DNA of 64,000 nucleotides. It comes from Verrucomicrobiota bacterium (lineage in GTDB: Bacteria > Verrucomicrobiota > Kiritimatiellia > UBA8416 > JABMPJ01). Position numbers and translations under genes: made by a program. The stretch lies in contig JABGQM010000001.1 of assembly GCA_018648805.1 (NCBI GenBank), positions 37,896 to 101,895 of the forward strand. Direction: 5' to 3'. Of this stretch, positions 1-8,301 are shown piece by piece (the first letter of the stretch is position 1; every line of letters begins with the position of its first letter). Under the pieces are notes generated by a model. That model made no database searches. It saw only the letters and a program-made list of their open reading frames with translations, and was not told where the DNA came from.

Positions 1-759
1 GAAGCGATGAACGCGCCGTTCGAGATCCACATCGCGGGGAAGGAAGAGAACTACGCACGCCAGGCCGCGGACGCGATCTTTCGTGAGATCGACCATATCG
101 AGAGCAACCTGAGCCGGTTCAGTGAGCAGAGCGATCTGGCCCGCATCAAACTGCTCGAGCCGGGGCAATCGCTCAAGGTGAGCCGTGAAACGATGGAGTG
201 CCTGCTCGTCGCGCTGTGGGCCACCCGCGAGACCGACGGCGCCTTCGATGTCACGCTGGGCCGCGGCATGCAGGACCTGATCCTCGATCCGGATGCACTG
301 AGCCTGCAGGTGAGCGGGAAATCAGGCGCGCTGGCGATCGACCTGGGGGGCATTGGCAAGGGCTATTCCCTCGACAATACGGCCGCGATTGTTGAAGACT
401 GGGGAATAGAGAACGCGCTGTTGACGGCCGGCCCCAGTACGGCACTGGCCATGGGTCGGCAGGATGGAGACGCGTGGTCGGTCGGATTGCACGGCCGCCC
501 CGTCAACCTGAGGGAGCAGGCCATCAGCGCCTCGGGCAAGGATATCAAGGGCGCACATGTTTTGGACCCGCGCACGGGCGATCCCGCGACCGGGCATGAG
601 AAGGCGTGGGCCATCTGCCCGTCGGCCGCACTGGCGGACGCCCTCTCGACCGCGTTCATGGTGATGGACACCGCGTCCGTCAAAGCGTTTTGTGAATCCC
701 ACGAGGGGATCCAGGGACATCTGCTCAGCCGGGATGGCGCGTTCATGTCGTTTGCATGA
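1..759 (+). CDS. ApbE-family FAD:protein FMN transferase-like protein (5' end cut by window)
   Basis: ApbE enzymes transfer FMN from FAD to a Thr or Ser of target proteins such as Rnf/Nqr subunits. Seen from the ATG at 7: LSRF followed by SDLARI near residues 35-46, DLGGIGKGY at 112-120, DPRTGDPA near 190 and an ADALSTAF block near 216, all in the family order. The frame is open to base 1 (Glu-Ala before the Met), and the Met-Asn-Ala-Pro-Phe-Glu-Ile stretch resembles the interior start of the domain, so the real start probably lies left of the window. The usual AGG/GGD block reads AGPSTALAMG, slightly divergent. No signal peptide is visible. The next gene follows after 28 bases on the same strand. 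Confidence 0.8.
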   Translation, partial: EAMNAPFEIHIAGKEENYARQAADAIFREIDHIESNLSRFSEQSDLARIKLLEPGQSLKVSRETMECLLVALWATRETDGAFDVTLGRGMQDLILDPDALSLQVSGKSGALAIDLGGIGKGYSLDNTAAIVEDWGIENALLTAGPSTALAMGRQDGDAWSVGLHGRPVNLREQAISASGKDIKGAHVLDPRTGDPATGHEKAWAICPSAALADALSTAFMVMDTASVKAFCESHEGIQGHLLSRDGAFMSFA

Positions 760-787
760 GAAACCAGAAACAGAAGGAAGATGAAGC

Positions 788-1444
788 ATGAAGACAATCA
801 CATCAGTAGCCGTGGTCCTGCTGCTTGCAGCCGCGACGAATCTCGTGGCGCAGGGCATGCTCCCACTCAAACTCGAGCTGCCCAAGCCCATGTTTGTCGG
901 GACACCCAAAACGATCAAATCGGCCAACCTGGAGCCCGCCCGCAAGGGCAAGCCGCGTCCACCGGTCATGGTGCCCAAGGGCGTCGAGAACGTGGCCGAG
1001 GATATGGAGATCACCAGCAGTGATTCCTATCCCATTATTGGCGACCTCGAGCTGGTCACCGACGGCGACAAGGAGGGCGCCGACGGTAGCTACGTTGAAC
1101 TCGGGCCGGGCAAACAGTATGTCCAGATCGACCTCGAAGAGACACGCCAGATCTACGCCATCGTGATCTGGCATTTCCACAGCCAGGCACGCGTCTACAA
1201 GGATGTCGTCGTGCAGCTCGCGGACGATGAGGACTTCATTACCAACGTCCGTACCGTCTTCAACAACGACCACGACAACTCAGCCGGTTTCGGCATCGGC
1301 AAGGACAAGGAGTACATCGAGACGTTCGCGGGCCGTCCGCTGGCGGTCAAGGGCCTCAAAGCCCAGTATGTCCGGCTCTACAGCAACGGCAGCACCTCCA
1401 GTGAGATGAACCACTACGTTGAAGTCGAAGTCTACGGAAAGTAA
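788..1444 (+). CDS. Secreted discoidin-like (F5/8 type C-like) protein
   Basis: A 218-residue protein with a clear N-terminal signal peptide (MKTITSVAVVLLLAAATNLV, cleavage near Ala-Gln-Gly). The mature part has the look of a galactose-binding/discoidin jelly roll: a GSYVELGPG..YVQIDL strand pair, IYAIVIWHFHS, and a C-terminal YVRLYSNG....NHYVEVEVYG. Such domains usually bind carbohydrate or act as surface adhesion modules; no catalytic residues are evident. An AAGGAAG ribosome-binding site sits just before the ATG. Its 3' end overlaps the longest frame of the next gene, but that gene probably starts at 1455. The specific ligand is unknown. Confidence 0.72.
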   Translation: MKTITSVAVVLLLAAATNLVAQGMLPLKLELPKPMFVGTPKTIKSANLEPARKGKPRPPVMVPKGVENVAEDMEITSSDSYPIIGDLELVTDGDKEGADGSYVELGPGKQYVQIDLEETRQIYAIVIWHFHSQARVYKDVVVQLADDEDFITNVRTVFNNDHDNSAGFGIGKDKEYIETFAGRPLAVKGLKAQYVRLYSNGSTSSEMNHYVEVEVYGK

Positions 1445-1454
1445 GCATCGGTCG

Positions 1455-3008
1455 ATGCGCAGCTTCATCTACCGCAGCGGGTTCGCCCTGATCGTGCTGG
1501 TCGCGCTCTTCGTTCGTGTCGTGCAGCTCGATCAACGCGTGCTGCACAACGACGAAGCCAACCAGATCGTGCGGGCCGGCCGTCTGCTCGAGGGAGACAG
1601 CTACCGCTACGACCCCGAAGAGCATCACGGTCCCACCCTCTACTACCTCGCCCTGCCGCTGGCCTGGCTGACCGCCGGCCGGGAGTTTGCGGCCACCTCC
1701 GAATGGACCTATCGCCTCCTGCCGGCCCTCTGTGGTGTTGGGGTGCTCCTGCTCCTGCTCCTGCTCTGGGACGGCATCGGCCGCGGGGCCGTCCTGGCTG
1801 CCGCGGCCCTGATGGCAGCCTCGCCTGCCATGGTCTACTACAGCCGCTTCTTCATCCAGGAAACCCTCCTGCTCCTCTTCACGGTCGGGGCCATTACCTG
1901 CGGCTGGCACTATTGCAGCCGCCGCACCGCCCCGCGCGCCATCGCCACCGGCGTCTTCCTGGGGTTGATGCATGCTACCAAGGAGACCTGTATCATCGCC
2001 TACGCCTGCATGGGCGCGGCCCTGCTGATCGTGGTGGCCTTCAAGGTGAAGTCGGGGCTGACCCTTGATCTTAAGCTCACGTGCCGCCATGCACTCTACA
2101 TGGCCCTCGCCGCACTGGGTGTGGCATCCATCCTATTCTCATCGTTTGGTGTGAACCCCGCCGGCATCTGGCACTCCTTCGCTACCTACCTCGGCTATGT
2201 CCACAAGGGATTGGGTGAGAACAGCGACCACGTCCACCCCTTCACCTTCTACCTTCGGATGCTGATCGGCCAGCGCAGCGGCGGCCTCTTCTGGAGCGAA
2301 TGGGTCATCATGCTGCCCGGCGCCATCGGCATGTTGCTCGTGGCCACCTCCTCGCGGTTGATCAAACAGGTTGACCGCGGTCTCGGGCGCTTTCTGGTGT
2401 TCTATACGCTACTCATGACGCTGGCCTACTCCCTGATCCCTTACAAGACGCCGTGGTGCATGCTCTCCTTCCTGCATGGCTGGATCATCCTGGCCGGCAT
2501 CGGTATCACGGGCCTCTTCAACGTCTCGCGCCACCCCCTGGCGCGAATCATCGTCCTGGTCCTTCTCGCCGGCGGTATGGGGTTCCTGGCCCGCCAGGTG
2601 CAGCGGACCAGTTTCCGCTACGGCGCCGACGCGCGCAACCCGTACGCCTACTCGCACACGGTGTCGGATCATCTCAATCTGGTGCAGCGCATCAACGATG
2701 TGACCGCGCTGCAGGCCGCCGGCCGGCAGACCCCCATCGCCGTGGTGACCAACCCGGAAGACGCCTGGCCGCTACCGTGGTACCTTCGCGCCTACCCCAA
2801 CACCGGCTACTGGAACGATGTGGCGAGCCTGCCGGCGCCCTTCGCGCCCGCCCTGATCGTGGCCTCGCTGGACCGGGAAGCAGAAGTCGCCACGCTGACC
2901 GGTGAGCGCTATATCTCGGAATACTGGGGCCTGCGTAATGAAGTGCTCCTGGCCCTCTATATCCGGCGTGACCTGTGGGACCGCTTCATGGAATCCCGCC
3001 AGCCGTAG
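1455..3008 (+). CDS. Agl23-like (TIGR03663-type) GT39-family membrane glycosyltransferase
   Basis: Polytopic membrane protein of 517 residues with many hydrophobic helices. The start at 1455 (MRSFIYRSGFALIVLV) is preferred; a longer frame from 1419 would overlap the previous gene by 26 bases. An acidic Asp-Glu pair in LHNDEANQ (about residues 33-34) follows the first membrane helix, as in GT-C/PMT-like enzymes, and Y.YDPEEHHGPTLYY matches what I recall of the 'flippase activity-associated protein Agl23' family. These are thought to act on lipid-linked sugars at the outer face of the inner membrane. It converges on the GT2 gene, with three bases between the stops. The donor and acceptor cannot be read from sequence. 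Confidence 0.75.
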   Translation: MRSFIYRSGFALIVLVALFVRVVQLDQRVLHNDEANQIVRAGRLLEGDSYRYDPEEHHGPTLYYLALPLAWLTAGREFAATSEWTYRLLPALCGVGVLLLLLLLWDGIGRGAVLAAAALMAASPAMVYYSRFFIQETLLLLFTVGAITCGWHYCSRRTAPRAIATGVFLGLMHATKETCIIAYACMGAALLIVVAFKVKSGLTLDLKLTCRHALYMALAALGVASILFSSFGVNPAGIWHSFATYLGYVHKGLGENSDHVHPFTFYLRMLIGQRSGGLFWSEWVIMLPGAIGMLLVATSSRLIKQVDRGLGRFLVFYTLLMTLAYSLIPYKTPWCMLSFLHGWIILAGIGITGLFNVSRHPLARIIVLVLLAGGMGFLARQVQRTSFRYGADARNPYAYSHTVSDHLNLVQRINDVTALQAAGRQTPIAVVTNPEDAWPLPWYLRAYPNTGYWNDVASLPAPFAPALIVASLDREAEVATLTGERYISEYWGLRNEVLLALYIRRDLWDRFMESRQP

Positions 3009-3011
3009 CGC

Positions 3012-3755
3012 CTACCGGTGGGCGCGCCGGATGCGCGCCAGGTCGCGCACACCCACCCATCCCGCCCGCGCCAGGTTGAGGCCGTGCGTGTGTCGGTAGG
3101 ACCACTCGACCGGGACCGCCTTGATGCCATACCCGAGGCGTCGCGCCACATAGAGCAGCTCGACATCGAACGCGGGCGTGACACACTTCTCGTTGGGCGA
3201 ATGGGCCGACTCGTCCTCGAAAATCTTCAGGTGGCCCATGATGGCTTCGGCCGCCTTGCGGGAGAAAGCCTTGAAGCCACACTGCGTGTCGAGGAGTGGC
3301 AGCAGTCCCACGCAGAGAATCCGTGCCATCGTGAAGCCGAGCGAGGCCACGCGACGACGCAGCGGCGCATCGGCCCGGCGCAAGCCACGGCAGCCGATGA
3401 CCACCTCGCAACCGCGGTCACACCACGCCAACAGACCGGGCAGCTCAGACAGCGGCGTCGCCTGGTCCATGTCGACGAAGGCGATGATCTCCCCGCGCGC
3501 CGCGCACATGCCTGCCAGGATGGAAGGACCCTTCCCGCGATGCGGTTCCGCGAGGCAGTCTATCCCCGGATGCCGCTCCGCAAAGGCTTGCATCAGGGCC
3601 AGCGTATCATCCTGGCTACCGTCATCCACGAGGAGGACTTCCCACGACCGGTCCAGGCCGGCCAGCGTCCCGATCACATCGTCGAGCACGCCCCTGGCGA
3701 TGCTGTCCGACTCGTTGTAGGCCGGAATGACGATCGACACCCGTGGGTCAGACAT
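3012..3755 (-). CDS. Family 2 glycosyltransferase (dolichyl-phosphate glucosyltransferase-like)
   Basis: Single GT-A domain of 247 residues. VSIVIPAYNES at the N-terminus, EVLLVDDGSQDDT near residue 40, a DMDQATP metal-binding (DXD-type) block near 92 and a late QCGFKAFSR block are the classic order of DPG/DPM-synthase-like GT2 proteins, which charge a polyprenyl phosphate with a sugar from a nucleotide donor. No C-terminal membrane helices, so probably peripheral at the inner face. Last gene of a likely three-gene operon (flavoprotein, beta-propeller, GT2); 13 bases separate it from the propeller gene. It could supply lipid-linked sugar to the neighbouring GT39-like protein; that is inference. 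Confidence 0.82.
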   Translation of the reverse strand: MSDPRVSIVIPAYNESDSIARGVLDDVIGTLAGLDRSWEVLLVDDGSQDDTLALMQAFAERHPGIDCLAEPHRGKGPSILAGMCAARGEIIAFVDMDQATPLSELPGLLAWCDRGCEVVIGCRGLRRADAPLRRRVASLGFTMARILCVGLLPLLDTQCGFKAFSRKAAEAIMGHLKIFEDESAHSPNEKCVTPAFDVELLYVARRLGYGIKAVPVEWSYRHTHGLNLARAGWVGVRDLARIRRAHR

Positions 3756-3768
3756 GAGGCATCCGTCC

Positions 3769-4974
3769 CTACTTGATGTCGAGACAGACCACAGCGCCCT
3801 GGTCGTTGCGCAGATAGAGACGCGCGTGACTCAACGTCGGCGCCGTCCAACAGGTGCCGGACAATACCCCCTCCACCATGGCCAGCTGGCGGTACCCCGC
3901 CGGTGTGGCCGTCACGACGTAGAGTGAGCCCTTCTCGTTCAGAACAATCAGGCGCTCACCGGCCAGGATCAGGCTGCCGAATCCCAGCCCTTCGCTCCAT
4001 ACGATCTGACCGGTCTCGGGCTTGAGGCAAACCAGCTTGCCCTTGCGCTTCGTGTTGCCATCGATGCCATAGATAAAGCCATTGTGTAGTACCGCACTGC
4101 TGAAGTGTGCACTGAGCGCCTTGTTCTCCCACACCTTACGCGGCGTGGCGCCCGAACAGTCGAGTAGGGCGCAGCCGCGGCCATAGCCCGACGAAATCCA
4201 CACCTTGTCCCCGAGCGCCACCGGGTCTGCAGCGTTGACATCATACGACGTGACCCACTCCGATGACCAACGCAGCTTTCCGTTGGCCGGATCGACTGCT
4301 AATAGCCCTTTCTGGCCGAACAGCAGGTAGGACGGGATACCGGCGATCTTGGCCGGGACAAGCGCCGAGTAGCCACCGGTTCCTTCACCGCTATCCCAGA
4401 GGGTGCGACCGCTGACCTTGTCCAGCGCCATGCCGCGCGGACCCGCGTTGAGCAGCAGCGCGGCGTCGATGACGACCGGTGAACTGGCGAACCCCCAGCG
4501 TGGCGCCTTGGCGTTCAGCTCGGCTGTTACGTTGCGCTGCCACTTGACCTGCCCACTGGCAGCATTCAGGCAGAACACATGCCCCGCCCGGCTGAAGGTG
4601 TAGACGTTACCGCCGTCCACCGCCGGCGTGGCGCGCGGCCCCGGATAACTCGCCGCCTTGCAGTCGTAGCTGTGCCGCCAGATCTCTTTGCCGGTCGCCG
4701 CGTCAAGACAGTGGATGATATCCCGGCCATCGACATTTCCCATCGTATAGGCGCGCCCGCCCGCGATCGAAACGGCCGAGTATCCCTTACCGACATCGGC
4801 CCGCCACAACACCTTCGGCCCATCCGCGATGGCCGCCGTGCGCCACCCCGTCTCTGCCGAAATGCCGTTCCGCTCCACCCCGCGCCATTGGGGCCAGTCT
4901 GCACCGTCGGGCGCCGCCATGCACAGCCCGGCGGTCATGCCGGCCACAAACACGATCCTACTTCGAATACTCAT
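3769..4974 (-). CDS. Secreted PQQ-like beta-propeller repeat protein
   Basis: 401 residues with an N-terminal signal peptide (MSIRSRIVFVAGMTAGLCMA). Repeated W-type blade motifs such as DAATGKEIWRHSY, NAASGQVKWQRNV, DKVSGRTLWDSG, DPANGKLRWSSEW and KPETGQIVWSEG mark the PQQ-like/YWTD propeller fold. WPQWRGVERNG near the N-terminus is typical of the planctomycete/verrucomicrobial type of these proteins. Nothing shows a PQQ dehydrogenase active site, so it is more likely a scaffold or binding protein. It lies 23 bases after a flavoprotein gene on the same strand, which hints at a link but does not prove one. Confidence 0.8.
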   Translation of the reverse strand: MSIRSRIVFVAGMTAGLCMAAPDGADWPQWRGVERNGISAETGWRTAAIADGPKVLWRADVGKGYSAVSIAGGRAYTMGNVDGRDIIHCLDAATGKEIWRHSYDCKAASYPGPRATPAVDGGNVYTFSRAGHVFCLNAASGQVKWQRNVTAELNAKAPRWGFASSPVVIDAALLLNAGPRGMALDKVSGRTLWDSGEGTGGYSALVPAKIAGIPSYLLFGQKGLLAVDPANGKLRWSSEWVTSYDVNAADPVALGDKVWISSGYGRGCALLDCSGATPRKVWENKALSAHFSSAVLHNGFIYGIDGNTKRKGKLVCLKPETGQIVWSEGLGFGSLILAGERLIVLNEKGSLYVVTATPAGYRQLAMVEGVLSGTCWTAPTLSHARLYLRNDQGAVVCLDIK

Positions 4975-4997
4975 TGTTCACGTCCTCTCTTCATTGG

Positions 4998-6617
4998 TTA
5001 AACCAGGTTGTACCGTCCCGGAGCGATAATGTGGTTGGGGTCAAGTACCTGCTTGAGATCGCGCACCGTCTGCCAGAAGGTATCATCTTCGTTCAACACG
5101 TGGTGCATCGAATCGATCCCGACCCGGTAGGGCGGATACCCCGTCGCCATGTACTGCGCCTCCATCTCCTGGATGCAGGCCTTCGCGGCCGCACTCCGCT
5201 CGGCGTCACGCCGGTCGAAGGCCAGGCTCACGACCCCCTCCATCGCCTTGTCGGTCATCAAGTTGACCGTGATCGCCGCCTCAAATCCATGACGTGAAAA
5301 AGTCGCCTCGATTTCCTTCACCACCGCACACACCGCCTCGCCCGAAGCCGGCAGAATGGGCAGACAGAACATCAGACCACTGTTGCTCTGCGCCGGATCC
5401 ATCGAGTCGAGATGCTCGAAATCGCCGGTTGGCCAGTAGACCGTGTTGATACAGGTGTCGGTCGTCTTGCCCTGCGTAAACCCGTACGTCGGCTCGATGG
5501 CCTGCAACAACATCCGTTGCTTCTTCACGTAAGGGATGAACGCCAGCATCCCCGACACCGCCTTGGCCCTGCGGATGAAGGCGTCATCCAGGAACGTGGT
5601 CTTGGCAATGCCGCGGAAGGTGCGTCGAATCTCACGCCTGGCCAGCGCGAGCTGCCGGCGCGTGCCGAGAATGCCGACACCCGCACTCCATGGCCCGAAT
5701 CCCGCCTCCTCCAGCATCGCTACCGCCTGTCGGCGCAGCTCGGGTCCGGGCGTCCCACCCTCGGTCAACATGACCTGGTAAAGCATGGGGGCCAACAGGA
5801 TATAAGAACGCTCCCGATTGCCCACATGCGCAATCGTGTGGAAAATCCCCTGCTTGCGCAAGCGGATCATGCCGTCGATCACCGCACCCAACGTGGCTGC
5901 CGAATCGATACGCACCACCGCCGTCATGCAGCACTCAGGCGCCGGCATCAGATCGATGCAGGCCGACACCACCACCCCAAAGTTGCCCTGCGAAAATAGA
6001 CCGTCCAGCGACGGCCCGATACCGTACGGATAGAGGTTGGCCGTCTTGGCGCCCTCGACATGGCCAAATCCGGTCTGGATCGTCTTGCCGTTGCCCAGCA
6101 CGACCGTCATGTTCGAAATTCCGTGAACACGCGAATCGAAATAGCCCACCCCGCGATCCATCGCATTGCCGATCAGGCTGGTGGTTGACGTCGACCCGGT
6201 CACGTTCAGCATCAAGTCGAGCCCTTGCTCCGCAATGTGATCGATCAGCTGCCCCTGGGTCACCCCCGGCTCCACGATCGCATAGTGGTGCTCCTCGTTG
6301 ATTTCGAGGATGCGGTTCAGACGCGAGAGATCGACAATCGCCGCGCCATCCCGCACCGGCAGACGCGACCCCATACCCCATTGCGCTCCGCGGCTGACCG
6401 GGTAGAGCGGCGTCTTGAACTGGTTGGCAATGCGCACAATCTCGCGCACCTGGTCGGCATCCCCCGGCCGCAACACACACGGCACCTCGCGTTGGCTGCC
6501 ACAGACCGCCCCTGTATAGGTCCGGAGCTCCTCCGCATCGGCGATGACCGCCTCCGCTCCGAGAACCTGCCGCCACGCGGCTATCGCATTGTCTGCCTGC
6601 TCATCCATTGCGGCCAA
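4998..6617 (-). CDS. FAD-binding oxidase of the 4-cresol dehydrogenase / vanillyl-alcohol oxidase family
   Basis: 539 residues with no signal peptide. The N-terminal half holds the PCMH-type FAD domain: VPCVLRPGDADQVREIVRIANQ, PVSRGAQWGMGSRLP, IVDLSRLNRILEINEEHHYAIVEPGVTQGQL, then a GNAMDRGVGYF block. The C-terminus ends DPNHIIAPGRY, as in PchF-like proteins (compare HGIIAPGRY). Family members oxidise para-substituted phenols such as p-cresol, vanillyl alcohol or eugenol, passing electrons to a cytochrome c or to oxygen. I could not tell whether the covalent FAD Tyr or His is kept. No cytochrome gene is adjacent, so an oxidase or an unlinked acceptor is possible. First gene of the probable operon; divergent from hpt. 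Confidence 0.82.
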   Translation of the reverse strand: MAAMDEQADNAIAAWRQVLGAEAVIADAEELRTYTGAVCGSQREVPCVLRPGDADQVREIVRIANQFKTPLYPVSRGAQWGMGSRLPVRDGAAIVDLSRLNRILEINEEHHYAIVEPGVTQGQLIDHIAEQGLDLMLNVTGSTSTTSLIGNAMDRGVGYFDSRVHGISNMTVVLGNGKTIQTGFGHVEGAKTANLYPYGIGPSLDGLFSQGNFGVVVSACIDLMPAPECCMTAVVRIDSAATLGAVIDGMIRLRKQGIFHTIAHVGNRERSYILLAPMLYQVMLTEGGTPGPELRRQAVAMLEEAGFGPWSAGVGILGTRRQLALARREIRRTFRGIAKTTFLDDAFIRRAKAVSGMLAFIPYVKKQRMLLQAIEPTYGFTQGKTTDTCINTVYWPTGDFEHLDSMDPAQSNSGLMFCLPILPASGEAVCAVVKEIEATFSRHGFEAAITVNLMTDKAMEGVVSLAFDRRDAERSAAAKACIQEMEAQYMATGYPPYRVGIDSMHHVLNEDDTFWQTVRDLKQVLDPNHIIAPGRYNLV

Positions 6618-6734
6618 CTATCCCGCACCAGTAGATCAGCGTCAAGGGATATGCTTTCGGAGCAACCGCGAAGAAGGCGTACATTAAAGCAACCTTGCAC
6701 CCGTGCGCCCAGCCGCCCATAATCGCTCCACGCT

Positions 6735-7289
6735 ATGAGCAAGGCCGCACGCAACGCTATCCTGGAGCCGCTGATCAACGAGACCGATCTGCATGCCGGC
6801 ATCAGCCAGCTTGTCGATCGCATTGCGGATGACTTCGATGGCGACGAACTCTATGTGATTGGCCTCCTGCGCGGGAGCTTCATGTTTACCGCCGATCTCG
6901 TGCGCCTGCTTTACCGACGGAACGTACGCCTCGTGATCGATTTCATGACCGTCGCCTCCTACGGCGCCGGGACCGAGTCGTCCGGCCGGGTCGATATGAT
7001 GCGCGATATCCATATCGACCTTGCAGGCAAGCCGGTCCTGCTCGTCGATGACATCCTCGACACCGGTCGCACGCTCGACTTCGCCTGCCGCCACCTGGCC
7101 GCATTCAACCCCGCTTCCCTCAAGACCTGTGTTTTTCTCGACAAACCGAGCCGCCGGGTCGTGCCCTTCGAGGCCAATTACGTCGGCTTCACCGTACCCG
7201 ACCTCTTCGTGGCAGGCTACGGACTCGACTACGATGGGCGCTATCGCGAGCTGCCCCACCTCTCCGTAGTTGCCGGTGGAGAGGTCTGA
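6735..7289 (+). CDS. hpt: Hypoxanthine phosphoribosyltransferase
   Basis: 184 residues, the normal length for bacterial HPRT. It converts hypoxanthine or guanine plus PRPP to IMP or GMP in purine salvage, in the cytoplasm. Seen: VIGLLRGSFMFTADLVR (PPi loop region, 41-57), the flexible-loop region MTVASYGAGTESSGRV (71-86), the PRPP-binding motif VLLVDDILDTGRT (101-113) and a purine-site DKPSRR block near 137. The stop codon directly abuts the GTG start of the next gene, suggesting co-transcription. The upstream 117 bases are shared with the divergent flavoprotein gene. Confidence 0.95.
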   Translation: MSKAARNAILEPLINETDLHAGISQLVDRIADDFDGDELYVIGLLRGSFMFTADLVRLLYRRNVRLVIDFMTVASYGAGTESSGRVDMMRDIHIDLAGKPVLLVDDILDTGRTLDFACRHLAAFNPASLKTCVFLDKPSRRVVPFEANYVGFTVPDLFVAGYGLDYDGRYRELPHLSVVAGGEV

Positions 7290-8165
7290 GTGTTCACGCT
7301 CCGCATGCTCCTCCTCGTCATGGCCGTTGTGGCGTGTGGCACCGCCGCCCCGATGATCCGTGCCAGCTCGACCGCCCCCGTTCTCGTCGCCGCCTACCGT
7401 CTCCTCATCGCCGCACTGCTCCTCAGCCCGGCCTACCTCAGGGCCCGGCGGCGCCACCCCCTCTACCCGCCCGGCGACCTCTGTCGCCAGGCCGCCCCCG
7501 CCGCCGTGTTGCTGGCCCTCCATTTCTGGAGCTGGAACAGCGGTGTGCATATGACCGCCATCGCCAATGCCAGCCTGATCGTCAACCTGGTGCCCGTGGC
7601 CATGCCCTTCATTATCTGGTTTATGCTGCGCGAACGGATCAACCGCACCGAAGCCATCGGCACCGCCGTCGCCCTTGCCGGAACCTTCCTGCTCGCCATG
7701 GCTGACTACCACCTCTCGCTGCGGAGTTTTCTGGGCGATATCATCTGCTTTGGCTCGATGCTCACCTTCGCCGTCTACCTCGCATGGAACCGGCGCGCCC
7801 ACGTCCCCACCATCTGGCTCTACGTCCCGCTGGTCTACCTCTTTGCCGGCCTCCTCTGCCTCCTGGTCGGCCTGGCCACGGCCGATTCGATCCTGATCAC
7901 CTCCCGCCGCGAGGCCCTGCTGATGATCGGACTCGCCCTCATTCCCACCATCACCGGTCACACCCTGCTCAACGTCTCCATGCGGTCACTGCCCAGCCAA
8001 CTGGTGGCCATCACCAACCTGGGCCAATTCATCCCGGCCGGCATCCTGGCCTGGTTCATCTTCCATGAAGCCCCCACCCGCCTCTTCCCCCTTGCCGTCG
8101 CCCTCGTCATCGGCGGTGCCCTGACCGCCATCCTTGGGCATCGGAAGGCTCCCTCAACCCATTGA
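7290..8165 (+). CDS. EamA/DMT-superfamily transporter (10 TM)
   Basis: 291-residue integral membrane protein with two EamA repeats: residues about 1-135 (FTLRMLLLVMAVVACGTAAPMIRAS... NASLIVNLVPVAMPFIIWFMLRERI..EAIGTAVALAGTFLL) and 145-285 (LPSQLVAITNLGQFIPAGILAWFIFHEAPT..FPLAVALVIGGAL). This is the drug/metabolite transporter fold; substrates range from amino acids to nucleosides and cannot be assigned here. The start is a GTG immediately after the hpt stop; an ATG at 7305 is an alternative. Translational coupling to hpt is likely, which makes a purine-related export or import role conceivable but unproven. Confidence 0.88.
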   Translation: MFTLRMLLLVMAVVACGTAAPMIRASSTAPVLVAAYRLLIAALLLSPAYLRARRRHPLYPPGDLCRQAAPAAVLLALHFWSWNSGVHMTAIANASLIVNLVPVAMPFIIWFMLRERINRTEAIGTAVALAGTFLLAMADYHLSLRSFLGDIICFGSMLTFAVYLAWNRRAHVPTIWLYVPLVYLFAGLLCLLVGLATADSILITSRREALLMIGLALIPTITGHTLLNVSMRSLPSQLVAITNLGQFIPAGILAWFIFHEAPTRLFPLAVALVIGGALTAILGHRKAPSTH

Positions 8166-8273
8166 AATCCCCAGATGGGACCCTTACTCCCCACCCTTAT
8201 TCGATTACCCCTATTCGACTCACATCATCGTAACTATCGGAGCACCAACAACTAAGCAGTTCATTAGGGGTGT

Positions 8274-8301
8274 CCCACTGCTCACGGCCCACTGCTCACG
8301 G
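8274..8301. repeat. 14-bp tandem duplication across the recQ stop codon
   Basis: The 14-base unit CCCACTGCTCACGG occurs twice head to tail (8274-8287, 8288-8301), followed by the first bases of a third copy. On the minus strand the repeat carries the recQ TGA (8296-8298). It lies in the short intergenic space between the convergent transporter and recQ genes. Likely replication slippage; no function is evident. Confidence 0.7.

Noticed and set aside
3769..4974. PQQ-dependent alcohol dehydrogenase
   Set aside because: Only propeller blade motifs are present; there is no dehydrogenase active site or cytochrome domain and the chain is short.
6684..7961. 425-codon minus-strand open frame over hpt and the transporter
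   Set aside because: Composition is an antisense artefact (Glu/Gly/Asp/His-rich), while hpt and EamA motifs are certain on the plus strand.
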